Assembly: GCA_014193395.1 (NCBI GenBank)
Contig: BJHT01000012.1
Span: forward strand, 1-51,847
Length of the DNA: 51,847 nucleotides
Source: Verrucomicrobiota bacterium
GTDB lineage: Bacteria; Verrucomicrobiota; Verrucomicrobiia; Limisphaerales; BJHT01
Direction: 5' to 3'
Translations under genes and position numbers: made by a program
Part shown: positions 34,851 through 43,386 of the stretch, in pieces
How the letters are laid out: every line of letters begins with the position of its first letter
How positions within the stretch are numbered: the first letter of the stretch is position 1
The notes under the pieces: model-generated
Told to the model about the DNA's origin: nothing
Databases searched by the model: none
The model's input: the letters and a program-made list of their open reading frames with translations, nothing else

Positions 34851-35612
34851 TCACAAATCCCGGTTGCACGTGTACGAATTCGTCGCGCCAACGCCGACGA
34901 AAACCCGGACGAACTCCGCGTGCCCATCCGCGAACGTGGCGTTGAAACGATTGTCGTTCACCGGCGTATGCCAGTAGCCCTCGGGCGGGGCGTTGCTGGA
35001 CAGCGTGGACCAGATGGGAAACCAAATCCCGTGGTCGCCGTTGATGAGCATCCGCGCCGGCTCGCGAATTTCACTGAGCCGCACGGAATTGAGCTGCACG
35101 TCCTTGGTGAGGTTGTTCAGCGTCGGCACGACCGCGGTGCCGGCATTCGGCGAATAGGAGGAACCGGCACGGTTGTAATACGAGTCCACCGCCGCGCCAC
35201 CCGCCACCGTCTTGCGGTCCGAGGGACACTGCGCCAGCGGGAACTCGTCGGTGGCGGAGATCTTGACGGCGTACGGATTTATGTAGCGACGGTCCCCCGG
35301 CATGTTGCCGTAAAAACCCGAATTGCCGGTCTTGCCCCACCACCAGAACTGGCTGGTGATGGGCACCCCGAGCGAGCCGGTCCTGATCGTCGGCGGAAAT
35401 TGTTCGTCGAAGTCATCCGCATACAACCGCGCCACCAGGCCGAATTGGCGGAGATTGCTCAGGCACTTGGCCTGATTGGCCCGTTGCTTGGTCCGGCTCA
35501 GCGCCGGCAGGAGCATGCTCGCCAGGATGCCGATTATGGCGATCACGACCAGCAGCTCGATGAGTGTGAAACCCCGGCAGTGCAAGTGCAGGCGGGCAGA
35601 TCGAGGACGCAT
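34851..35612 (-). CDS. Prepilin-like protein of the DUF1559/H-X9-DG type
   Basis: A 253-residue protein with a class III signal: [20 protein letters not shown], where cleavage follows Gly14 and Glu19 is the conserved +5 residue. The hydrophobic helix becomes the pilus-like fibre core. The C-terminal globular part ends with the pattern [15 protein letters not shown], a DG-H feature typical of this large family in Verrucomicrobia and Planctomycetes. No assembly ATPase, peptidase or secretin is nearby, so it is an orphan and depends on a distant system. The ATG at 35612 fits the signal. Confidence 0.85.
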   Translation of the reverse strand: MRPRSARLHLHCRGFTLIELLVVIAIIGILASMLLPALSRTKQRANQAKCLSNLRQFGLVARLYADDFDEQFPPTIRTGSLGVPITSQFWWWGKTGNSGFYGNMPGDRRYINPYAVKISATDEFPLAQCPSDRKTVAGGAAVDSYYNRAGSSYSPNAGTAVVPTLNNLTKDVQLNSVRLSEIREPARMLINGDHGIWFPIWSTLSSNAPPEGYWHTPVNDNRFNATFADGHAEFVRVFVGVGATNSYTCNRDL

Positions 35613-35681
35613 AAAACAATATGGCTTCCGGAAAAACCGGGGAACGGCGGGCAGCCTACCCCGCATGGTTCTCACCGCAAT

Positions 35682-35732
35682 TGCGAAAGCCGCAGCCCGA
35701 GCGGAGCGCGACCGGTCCCCGGTCGCAGCGCG
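35682..35732. repeat. GACCGGTCCCCGGTCGC repeat, partial copy
   Basis: GCGAAAGCCGCAGCCCGAGC and GGAGCGCGACCGGTCCCCGG, as at 13848 and 16964. It lies upstream of the pseudopilin start, on the other side of the gap from the long palindrome. Confidence 0.75.
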
Positions 35733-35809
35733 TGAGAGGGGGAAGGGCGCGACGGAATATTTCGATGCGCCCCGCACTGCTTACGAGCAGAGGGAGTCCG
35801 TGCGGTTCT

Positions 35810-36086
35810 CGTCCCGGAGGGACACCGCAGGAGATTAGCCGGGGGCAAGTCCGCCCCAGCGGACGCAGCCCCCGGAAACGATGCCGTTTGGCTCTGTGCC
35901 CCAACGGGGCATCGAAGAAAAACGCCCACGACGACGGGTGCTGGTGGAAACGCCGCAGCGCGCACGACGCCAAAAACTTCTCCGATGCCCCTCCGGGGCA
36001 CGGGCTATTCCGCGTGACCACCGGGGGCCGCGCCCGCTGGTGCGGGCTTGCCCCCGGCTAATTTCCTGCAGTGTCCCTCCGGGACG
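35810..36086. repeat. Long palindrome CGTCCCGGAGGGACACC ... CCCTCCGGGACG, copy 3 (277 bp)
   Basis: Order as in the copies at 25771 and 28093: GATTAGCCGGGGGCAAGTCC, a GTGCCCCAACGGGGCATCGA core, GATGCCCCTCCGGGGCACGG, CTTGCCCCCGGCTAATTTCC. The GCCCCAACGGGG core is the same as the termini of the element inside the SEFIR-STAND gene at 1971. Confidence 0.9.
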
Positions 36087-36453
36087 AAGAGCCATGCGGC
36101 GATGACAATTCTCCAAGCGTCTGATCGGTGCCATCCCACGCACGCCGGTCCGTTGCCCGCCGCCAACTCACCCCCTCCCATTCCCCTGCCCCAATTTCCC
36201 CTGCCAAATTCCGCCCTGCGCACCACGGTCTCTCTCCCGCGCCGCCAACCAAATCACCCCTGTCGCGCCACGCCCGCAGCGCGCACCACGTACCCACTGC
36301 GGAGGCTGTCAGAGTTTTGCATCCACCCTTGCCGCTCCACCCGCTCCGCGGTGGTTGCGGTTCCGCCGCCCGGTGTTCATCGTGTCTCGGTGGTCCAAAA
36401 GTATTGGCTCGACTGAATAGTTACGGCGTGGCGACAGCCAGGCCTGTGCTTGC
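36087..36453. repeat. Non-coding stretch with C-rich ATTCCCCTGCC and GTGTCTCGGTGGTCC units
   Basis: The 36175-36215 part has ATTCCCCTGCC repeats that also occur at 1-25. The 36385-36425 part has CATCGTGTCTCGGTGGTCC and GGCTCGACTGAATAGTTACG, related to 15925-15965 and 17150-17180. No gene is supported between 35613 and 36453. Confidence 0.65.
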
Positions 36454-38409
36454 ATGAAACTCCTCCTTGCCCTCACCGCGCTGCTTGCCGCCGCGCTCGC
36501 CTCCGGCCACGCCGCCGCGGCATCTGCGAAACCCAACATCGTCATCCTCTTCATCGACGACCTCGGCTACGGCGACATCGGGCCGTATGGCGCGACGAAA
36601 CAGCGCACGCCGAATCTCGACCGCATGGCGCGCGAAGGAATGAAGCTCACCAGCTTTTACGCCGCGCCGGTCTGCTCGGTGTCGCGCGCGCAACTGCTCA
36701 CCGGCTGCTACGGCGCGCGCGTCTCCGTGCCGGGTGTTTACGGACCGGGCGGCAAGAACGGCCTGAATCCCGCGGAATTCACCATCGCCGAGCGCCTGAA
36801 GGAACACGGCTACGCGACCATGTGCATCGGCAAATGGCACGTCGGCGACCAGCCCGAGTTTCTCCCGACGCGTCAGGGCTTCGACCGCTACTTCGGCATT
36901 CCCTACTCGAACGACATGCAACGCAAATCCACGCAGACCGGCGAACGCGTCGTGCCGCTGCTGCGCGATGAAAAAGTGCTCGAACTGCTGACCGACGACG
37001 CGCAGAGCCGCATCGTCGAGCGCTACACCGACGAGGCGCTCGGCTTCATCCGCACCAATAAAGACCGGCCTTTCCTCCTCTACCTGCCGCACACCGCCGT
37101 CCACACGCCCATCCATCCGGGCGCCGCCTTCGCGGGCAAATCCGCCAACGGCCGCTTCGGCGACTGGGTCGAGGAAGTGGACTGGAGCGTCGGCCGCGTG
37201 CTCGACACGCTGCGCGAACTAAAGCTCGCCGAACGCACGCTCGTGATCTTCACCAGCGACAACGGCCCGTGGCTCGTGAAAGGCGCGGACGGCGGCAGCG
37301 CGGGACCGTTGCGCGGCGGCAAGGGCAGCACCTGGGAAGGCGGCGTCCGCGAACCGACCCTCGCGTGGTGGCCCGGCAAAATCGCGCCCGGCAGCGTGTG
37401 CGACGCCGTCGCAGGCACGATCGACCTCCTGCCCACCGCCGTCGCGCTCGCCGGCGGCACGGTGCCCGCGCAGCCGGTCATCGACGGCCGCGACCTCTCG
37501 CCGCTGCTCTTTGGCAAAACGAAGGAATCGCAACGCGAAGCGCACTATTATTTCGCCGGCTACAACCTCCAAGCCGTACGCCAAGGTCCGTGGAAACTCG
37601 CCCTTGCCCCACAACCCGAGACGATGGGCAAAGGCACATCCACCGACGCCAGCGGCAAAGCCCCGCGCCTCTACAACCTCGACACCGAGATCGGCGAGAA
37701 AACCAACGTCGCCGCCCAACACCCCGCCATCGTTGCCAAGCTCCAGGCGCTCGCGGAAAAGATGGCCGCTGAAATTGGCGGCACCAATCCAACCGCGCGC
37801 CGTCCCGCCGGCGTGGTCGAGAATCCGCAAACGCTCTATCCCTCCGAAGGCAACGCACCGCGCGGCAAACAACCGAAGAAGGCCGCCGCCGCCGCCGCCG
37901 CCACCGCCGCCGCCGCGACGAAGCCGGCAAAAAAATCCGCGCCGCCCGCGAGCCTCGACACTCTGAAACCCGGCGACGCCCTCGATTCATCGGACGCCCC
38001 GCAGGTCGGCGGCCAGCCCTTCACCATTTCCTGCACCGTCGAAACGCCGCAGCGCGACACCATCATCCTCGCGCACGGCGGCCTCAGCGCCGGCTACGCG
38101 CTGCATCTCAAAAGCGGACGCGTCGCCTTCCTCGTCCGCACCGGCGCGGGCGCGGAGTTCACCGAAATCAGCACGCCCACCGACTTCCCCGGCACCGCCC
38201 GCCTCACCGCCACGCTCGCCGCCGACGCCACCATGACGCTCCAAGTCGGCGACCAACCCGCCGTCACCGCCAAGGCCGCGAAGCTCCTCGCCCGCCAGCC
38301 GCAGGAGGATTTCTGCCTCGGTCACGACAACGGCCGTCCTGTCGCGAGCTACTCCGGCACCGGCCCGTTCCAAGGCCGGATCACGGGGCTGAAAATCACC
38401 AGCCCATAG
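36454..38409 (+). CDS. Secreted sulfatase with a C-terminal LamG-like domain and an unusual CSVSR site
   Basis: A 651-residue exported protein. Residues about 26-440 form an alkaline-phosphatase-fold sulfatase: metal-binding DD at 35-36 (FIDDLGYGD), GKWHVG near 128 and SDNGPW near 268. The formylglycine site is CSVSR at 74-78; sulfatases normally have CxPxR or CxAxR, and valine in the third place is not the usual generating-enzyme motif. A poly-Ala/Lys linker at about 473-493 leads to a domain (FTISCTVETPQRDTIILAHG; YALHLKSGRVAFLVRTG; LGHDNGRPVASYSGTGPFQG) that resembles LamG/concanavalin-A-like folds. It is probably active on a polymer, but maturation at the odd motif is uncertain. Confidence 0.9.
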   Translation: MKLLLALTALLAAALASGHAAAASAKPNIVILFIDDLGYGDIGPYGATKQRTPNLDRMAREGMKLTSFYAAPVCSVSRAQLLTGCYGARVSVPGVYGPGGKNGLNPAEFTIAERLKEHGYATMCIGKWHVGDQPEFLPTRQGFDRYFGIPYSNDMQRKSTQTGERVVPLLRDEKVLELLTDDAQSRIVERYTDEALGFIRTNKDRPFLLYLPHTAVHTPIHPGAAFAGKSANGRFGDWVEEVDWSVGRVLDTLRELKLAERTLVIFTSDNGPWLVKGADGGSAGPLRGGKGSTWEGGVREPTLAWWPGKIAPGSVCDAVAGTIDLLPTAVALAGGTVPAQPVIDGRDLSPLLFGKTKESQREAHYYFAGYNLQAVRQGPWKLALAPQPETMGKGTSTDASGKAPRLYNLDTEIGEKTNVAAQHPAIVAKLQALAEKMAAEIGGTNPTARRPAGVVENPQTLYPSEGNAPRGKQPKKAAAAAAATAAAATKPAKKSAPPASLDTLKPGDALDSSDAPQVGGQPFTISCTVETPQRDTIILAHGGLSAGYALHLKSGRVAFLVRTGAGAEFTEISTPTDFPGTARLTATLAADATMTLQVGDQPAVTAKAAKLLARQPQEDFCLGHDNGRPVASYSGTGPFQGRITGLKITSP

Positions 38410-38440
38410 CCGCAAGAACGGCATCGCCGCGCGCAACTGC

Positions 38441-38500
38441 GGAGCGCCGAGCATTGCTCGGCCTGGGCGTCGTCGTGCCGAGCAATGCCCGGCGCGGGAG
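38441..38500. repeat. GGAGCGCCGAGCATTGCTCGG palindromic repeat, intergenic copy
   Basis: An inverted pair, GGAGCGCCGAGCATTGCTCG and CCGAGCAATGCCCGGCGCGG. It matches the in-frame copy at 1632-1697; a half copy lies near 38678-38700. It is followed at 38519-38633 by a GGCGGTCCCCGCCCGCAGCGG and GACCGGCGACCGGTCGC pair (a variant of the 13848 family). Confidence 0.85.
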
Positions 38501-38518
38501 TTTGTGGTTTTTTTGAGC

Positions 38519-38633
38519 AGCGCGGGCGGTCCCCGCCCGCAGCGGCAGCGAACTCGCAGACGGGCCGGAATGTTTCCGGACCGCCCTCTCGTGTGCGCAC
38601 GCGCTGCGACCGGCGACCGGTCGCGCTCCGGCG
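38519..38633. repeat. GGCGGTCCCCGCCCGC / GACCGGCGACCGGTCGC repeat variant
   Basis: The left part GGGCGGTCCCCGCCCGCAGC and right part CTGCGACCGGCGACCGGTCG are typical of the GACCGGTC family, in inverted order. It lies in the 38410-39154 gap, which also holds a small palindrome (ATTCGCGAAT near 38840-38850). Confidence 0.7.
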
Positions 38634-38869
38634 GTGGCGCGGGGCCCGCGGCCGACCGAAAATGTCCAAACTCCGTTGCCGAGCGATGCTCGGCGCTCCC
38701 GGCCCGTCCCGACCCGCTTCCGTGCAGGCAATCGGGACGATGCCTTCCTCGCGAAACGACGCCGTGTTTCCCGGCGCGATCCACTGGATTTTGGCGGCAA
38801 GAATCGAAGCGCGACGCGCGGTTTCAAATTGATATTTGCGATTCGCGAATCGCGAATGCACCCGAAGAA

Positions 38870-39013
38870 ATGCGCCGTTTTATTGCGACCGTGACGCGCT
38901 GGTTGCTGGACAACGGTCCGGTGCGCGAGGTCATCTCCGACCTGCTGCGCAACCGGGAACGGGAGAGCCGGGCGATTGCACTGCTGCGCACGCTGAGTTC
39001 CAACCCGTCGTGA
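38870..39013 (+). CDS. Possible small helical protein of 47 residues
   Basis: ATG, then MRRFIATVTRWLLDNGPV, and an amphipathic, Arg-rich helix to the stop (LLRNRERESRAIALLRTLSS). AAGAAATG at the start gives a weak ribosome-binding context. It is not clearly repeat-derived. Length and composition cannot prove it is real; a chance frame is possible. Nothing else in the 38410-39154 gap looks coding. Confidence 0.3.
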   Translation: MRRFIATVTRWLLDNGPVREVISDLLRNRERESRAIALLRTLSSNPS

Positions 39014-39154
39014 AAATGCCGGGGCACTGCCTTCGTTGATCCTCGCCAACCAACGCCGGAAATAACCCGGCGAACTTGTCATCCGCTTTTCCAATGACAA
39101 CCATCGGAAAGCTCTGTTTTACCCGCCCGCCGAAGTACAGTTGAATCGCACCGC

Positions 39155-40639
39155 ATGAGCACAACCACCTCCGCTCCTCCCGTCCGCCTCGGCGCTTTGA
39201 AGTCGCTGACGGACTTCCAGTCGGCCTGCACCTCGCTCGGCCTCGAGCTGCCCGCCGAGGCGCTCGGCGTCGGGCCGTCGCCGCTCGCCAAGCCGGCCCG
39301 CGTGGTGATCAATGGCAAACGCCCCGGCAACCGCATCGTGATTCATCCGATGGAAGGCTGGGACGGCACGACCACCGGCGGCGTGACTGACGAGATGCGG
39401 CGGCGCTGGCGGCGCTTCGGCGAGAGCGGCGCGAAAATGATCTGCGGCGCGGAGGCGATGGCCGTGCGGCCCGACGGGCGCGCGAATCCGAACCAGCTCA
39501 TCATCACCGGGGAAAATCAGGCGGGCCTGGCGGAGTTGGTGGGCATTCTGAAAAGCGCCCACGCCGAGCGCTACGGCACGACCGACGATCTCGTGATCGG
39601 GTTCCAGCTCACGCACTCGGGGCGCTTCTGCCGGCCGCACGACAAGGCGCGCTGGGAATCGCGCGTGGCCTTCCGGCATCCGCTGCTCGACCGCAAGTTC
39701 CACGTCACGAGCGACGCCCAGGTGTTCACCGATGCGGAGGTGGAGGAGTTGATCGCCGACTTCGTGCGGGCGGCACGGGTGGCGTGGGCGGTGGGCGCGG
39801 ACTTCCTCGATCTCAAGCACTGCCACGGCTATCTGCTGCATGAGCTCCTCGGCGCGCACACGCGGCCCGGCAAATACGGCGGCAGCTTCGCGAACCGCAC
39901 CCGCATCCTGCGCGAGATCGTCGCGGGCATTCGCGCGGACGGAAACCCCATCGACTTCGGCGTGCGATTGAGCCTGTTCGACAAGGTGCCGCATCGTCCC
40001 GATCCCGCGCGCTCGCAGCCGGGCAAGCTCGGGCCGGGCATCCCGGAGGATTTCTCGGCGTGCCTGCCGTATCGCTACGGCTTCGGCGTGAACGCGGAAA
40101 ACCCGACGGAGATCGATCTCACCGAGACCTTCGCCTTCGTCGCGCTCTGCGGCGAACTGGGCATCAAGGTGCTCAACACCAGCGCGGGTTCGCCTTACTA
40201 CACGCCGCACCTGCAGCGGCCGGCGGCGTTCCCGCCGAGCGACGGCTATCAGCCGGCGTATGATCCGCTGATTGATGTCGCGCGCTTGATCGACGCGGTG
40301 CGGCAGGTGAAGGCGCGCGCGCCGCAGGAGCTGTACGTGATCGGCTCGGGCTACACCTATTTGCAGGAATTCCTCGCGCCCGTCGCGACGGCCGTGGTGC
40401 GCCAGGGCTGGGCGGATGCCATCGGCCTCGGGCGCGCGGTGCTCTCGTATCCGGCCATGCTCACCGATGCCATCGCGGGCCGACCGGTGGAGAAAAAATT
40501 CGTCTGCCGCACCTTCAGCGACTGCACCACCGCGCCGCGCAACGGCCTCATCAGCGGCTGCTATCCGCTCGACAAGTTCTACACGCAGCGCCCGGAAGCG
40601 GCGCAGCTCAAGGAGATCAAGAAAAAGGTCGGCGCGTGA
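39155..40639 (+). CDS. Old-yellow-enzyme-type NADH:flavin oxidoreductase
   Basis: A 494-residue cytoplasmic FMN enzyme. The barrel starts with VVINGKRPGNRIVIHPMEGW near 50-70, followed by LVIGFQLTHSGRFCRP near 148 (FMN/substrate-binding His-Ser segment), LDLKHCHGYLLHELLGAHTR with RPGKYGGSFANRTRILREIV near 228-258, and a GWADAIGLGRAVLSYPAMLT region near 416-435. These fit the OYE/2,4-dienoyl-CoA reductase TIM-barrel part without the second FAD domain. It is 22 bp ahead of the DapA-like gene, so the two are probably cotranscribed. The physiological substrate is unknown. Confidence 0.85.
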   Translation: MSTTTSAPPVRLGALKSLTDFQSACTSLGLELPAEALGVGPSPLAKPARVVINGKRPGNRIVIHPMEGWDGTTTGGVTDEMRRRWRRFGESGAKMICGAEAMAVRPDGRANPNQLIITGENQAGLAELVGILKSAHAERYGTTDDLVIGFQLTHSGRFCRPHDKARWESRVAFRHPLLDRKFHVTSDAQVFTDAEVEELIADFVRAARVAWAVGADFLDLKHCHGYLLHELLGAHTRPGKYGGSFANRTRILREIVAGIRADGNPIDFGVRLSLFDKVPHRPDPARSQPGKLGPGIPEDFSACLPYRYGFGVNAENPTEIDLTETFAFVALCGELGIKVLNTSAGSPYYTPHLQRPAAFPPSDGYQPAYDPLIDVARLIDAVRQVKARAPQELYVIGSGYTYLQEFLAPVATAVVRQGWADAIGLGRAVLSYPAMLTDAIAGRPVEKKFVCRTFSDCTTAPRNGLISGCYPLDKFYTQRPEAAQLKEIKKKVGA

Positions 40640-40661
40640 AAACGAGCCTGCCGCACCAGCC

Positions 40662-41780
40662 ATGAAAACCCTCATTGCCAAACCCGCAGACCTCACGCCG
40701 CAGACGCCGTGGCTCGACACCCGCTGGGCGTGGACCGGCGAGGAGGAACTCATCGACCACACGACCAAGGCGCGGCTGTGCGCGGCGGCGCTGCTGCCCT
40801 TCCGCGACCGGAAGCCCGACTGGGACGGCTTCCTCGCGAGCATCCGCTGGATGCAGGCGGCGGCCGACCGTTACGGCGTCGAGCTGGTCGTCGTGCTCAA
40901 TGCCGACACGGGCTACATCTTCAACCTCGACGACGCGCTCTACGCCGAGGTGCTGCGGCGTTTCCGCGCCGCGTTTCCGCAGGCGAAATTCATCGCCGGC
41001 GTCACCGCGCGCGGCGCGGAGAACGACACGGCGTTCCAGGCCGAGCGCTACCGCCCGCTGCTCGACATTGTGCAGCAGCACGACAACTGCGAGGTCATGC
41101 TCATGACCTCGAAGTGGCTGAGCGCCCTCGCTCCCGAGCCGTGCCGCGACGCCTATTACCAGATCGCCGAGTGGCTCATCCGCCCCGGCATTGTGCATGC
41201 GCTGGAGCCGGCGTTCGTGCCGTGGGCGCGGCCCTTCGGACCGTGGTTGCTGTGGCAGCTCGCGCGGCATCCGAAGTTTGTCGGCGGCAAGATCAGCACG
41301 CTCGACGAGCCGCATTTCCTCTACTGGGCCGCCATGTGCCGCGACCTCGGCCTCGAGTTCGCACCGCACAGCGGCGACGACTTCGGCATCGCCACCGCGA
41401 TCAAACTCGGCCTGCCGCTGCTCATCGGCGCGGCCGTCAGCGGTGCGCCGCTCATCTGCGCGGCGAAGGACCTGTGGCTGAACGATGCCGCGCCGCAGAA
41501 AAAGTTCCGCACCGGCACGGGCCGCTTCGACACGCGTGTTTACAAGGTCTTCGAGGCCTTTCAATCGCTGGAGGACCAGGTCTTCCGACTCGATGCCAAT
41601 CTGAGCGCGTCCGCCTACAAACACAGCACCGCTCATGTGCTCCACGAGCTGGGCATCATCGCCTCACCCGAGGCCCATCCCGCGTGCCCGGACCTGCGCG
41701 GAGCCGACGAAGCCGCCCGCATGAGCGAAGCCCTGCGCCGCCCCCGCCGGGTCGCCGCGCGGATGCAAATAGGATTTTAG
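40662..41780 (+). CDS. DapA/DHDPS-family aldolase-like protein
   Basis: A 372-residue protein. It reads as a dihydrodipicolinate synthase-like TIM barrel: FLASIRWMQAAADRYGVELV, KFIAGVTARGAENDTAFQAE, FVGGKISTLDEPHFLYWAAM with Lys in GGKIST as the likely Schiff-base residue, and SGDDFGIATAIKLGLPLLIG. It may belong to the DUF993-like branch rather than DapA itself, because it is longer than typical DapA (about 290). The pairing with an OYE-type gene suggests a short catabolic step. Confidence 0.7.
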   Translation: MKTLIAKPADLTPQTPWLDTRWAWTGEEELIDHTTKARLCAAALLPFRDRKPDWDGFLASIRWMQAAADRYGVELVVVLNADTGYIFNLDDALYAEVLRRFRAAFPQAKFIAGVTARGAENDTAFQAERYRPLLDIVQQHDNCEVMLMTSKWLSALAPEPCRDAYYQIAEWLIRPGIVHALEPAFVPWARPFGPWLLWQLARHPKFVGGKISTLDEPHFLYWAAMCRDLGLEFAPHSGDDFGIATAIKLGLPLLIGAAVSGAPLICAAKDLWLNDAAPQKKFRTGTGRFDTRVYKVFEAFQSLEDQVFRLDANLSASAYKHSTAHVLHELGIIASPEAHPACPDLRGADEAARMSEALRRPRRVAARMQIGF

Positions 41781-41912
41781 AAGGAACCGTTCCTCCGTCG
41801 GGACCGGTCGGGAAAACAATTCGCTCCCGGGCGTGGGATGAAACGGCTTTGCACGGCTGGAGATGGGAAAAATGAACGAGCGTTTTGCACCGCGCTCGGG
41901 CTTCATCGCCGC

Positions 41913-43382
41913 ATGAAATCCTTTCGCCGCGTGGTACTCCTCTTCGCCTTGTTACTGGTGCCCTGCCTGTCCGTCGGGCACGCGGCCGGCCCGGCCAGGC
42001 CCAACATTGTTTTCATCCTCGCCGATGATCTTGGGCAGATGGACATCGGCGCGTTCAATCCGAAGACCTTCTACGAGACGCCGAACATCGATGCGCTGGC
42101 GCGGCGCGGGATGAAGTTTCCGCAGGGTTACGCCGCGTGCTGCGTGTGCTCGCCCACGCGCGGGAGCATCATGACCGGCAAGTATCCGCCGCGTTTCGGC
42201 ATCACGAATTTCATCCCCGGCGGACGCGCGGGAAAACTCCTGCCCGCGCCGAATGCGGATCACCTCGCGTTGGCGGAAGTGACCATCGCGGAGACCTTGC
42301 GCGACGCGGGCTACGCGACGTTTTTCGCGGGCAAGTGGCATCTCGGCGGGGGCGAGTTTTATCCGGGTGCGCAGGGTTTTCCGAAGGAGCTGGATAACGG
42401 GAACGGGGCCAAGGGCAACGCGCAGTTCTGGTATCCGAAATCCGATCTGCCCGTGCCGGATCATCGCGACGATCCCAAGACCACCGACCGCATCGTGAAC
42501 GAGGCGGTGAAGTTCATCGGCGCGCACAAGGATCAGCCGTTCTACGCCTACCTGCCGTTCCTCGCGGTCCACACGCCCATCGGCGCGCGCGCGGAGTTGG
42601 TGGCGAAATACCAAAAGAAAGCCGCGGGCGCGCCGGCGGATGCGTGGGGTCAGGAGCGCGCGAACAAGGTGCGGCTCGTGCAAAACAATCCCGTCTATGC
42701 CGCGATGCTCGAGCAACTCGACACCGGCATCGGCCGCGTGGTCGCGGCGCTGGAGCAGCACGGACTCACCGAGAAAACCATCGTCGTCTTCATGTCCGAC
42801 AACGGCGGTCTCTCGACCAGCGAGGGGCATCCCACCTCGAATCTCCCGCTGCGCGCGGGCAAGGGCTGGCCCTACGAAGGCGGCGTGCGCGAGCCGATGA
42901 TCGTCGTCGCGCCCGGCGTGACGAAGCCCGGCGCGACGTGCGATTCGCCCGTCATCAGCACCGATTTTTATCCCACGCTCCTTCAGCTCGCGGGCCTGCC
43001 GTTGAAACCGGAGCAGCATCTCGACGGCGTGAGTTTCGTGCCGTTGCTCAAGGGCGAAACGATGGCGCGCGGCCAGCCGCTGTTCTGGCATTACCCGCAT
43101 TACGCCAATCAGGGCGGCGCACCCCACGGCGTCATCCGCGACGGCGACTGGAAGCTCATCGAGTGGTACGAGGACGGCGCGCTGGAATTGTACAACCTCC
43201 CGCAGGACCTCAGCGAAAAGACCAACCTCGCCGCGCAGCAACCCGAGCGGGTGAAGGCGCTGCACGCCAAGCTGGTCGCGTGGCGCAAGGAAGTCGGCGC
43301 GCTCATGCCGACGCCGAATCCCGATTTTAATCCGAACGCGAAGCCGGGGGCCAAGGCGCCGGCGAAGGGGAAGAAGAAATAA
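41913..43382 (+). CDS. Secreted sulfatase
   Basis: A 489-residue exported sulfatase. Signal peptide MKSFRRVVLLFALLLVPCLS, then metal-binding ADDLGQMD and the formylglycine site CSPTR at 79-83, the normal CxPxR form. GKWHLGG, FLAVHTPIG and MSDNGG supply the other active-site residues. The 3' end encodes a Lys/Ala/Pro-rich tail. A DUF3472-like gene starts 4 bp after the stop, so these form an operon. The substrate is unknown but probably the same polymer as for the neighbouring sulfatases. Confidence 0.93.
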   Translation: MKSFRRVVLLFALLLVPCLSVGHAAGPARPNIVFILADDLGQMDIGAFNPKTFYETPNIDALARRGMKFPQGYAACCVCSPTRGSIMTGKYPPRFGITNFIPGGRAGKLLPAPNADHLALAEVTIAETLRDAGYATFFAGKWHLGGGEFYPGAQGFPKELDNGNGAKGNAQFWYPKSDLPVPDHRDDPKTTDRIVNEAVKFIGAHKDQPFYAYLPFLAVHTPIGARAELVAKYQKKAAGAPADAWGQERANKVRLVQNNPVYAAMLEQLDTGIGRVVAALEQHGLTEKTIVVFMSDNGGLSTSEGHPTSNLPLRAGKGWPYEGGVREPMIVVAPGVTKPGATCDSPVISTDFYPTLLQLAGLPLKPEQHLDGVSFVPLLKGETMARGQPLFWHYPHYANQGGAPHGVIRDGDWKLIEWYEDGALELYNLPQDLSEKTNLAAQQPERVKALHAKLVAWRKEVGALMPTPNPDFNPNAKPGAKAPAKGKKK

Positions 43383-43386
43383 CTTG

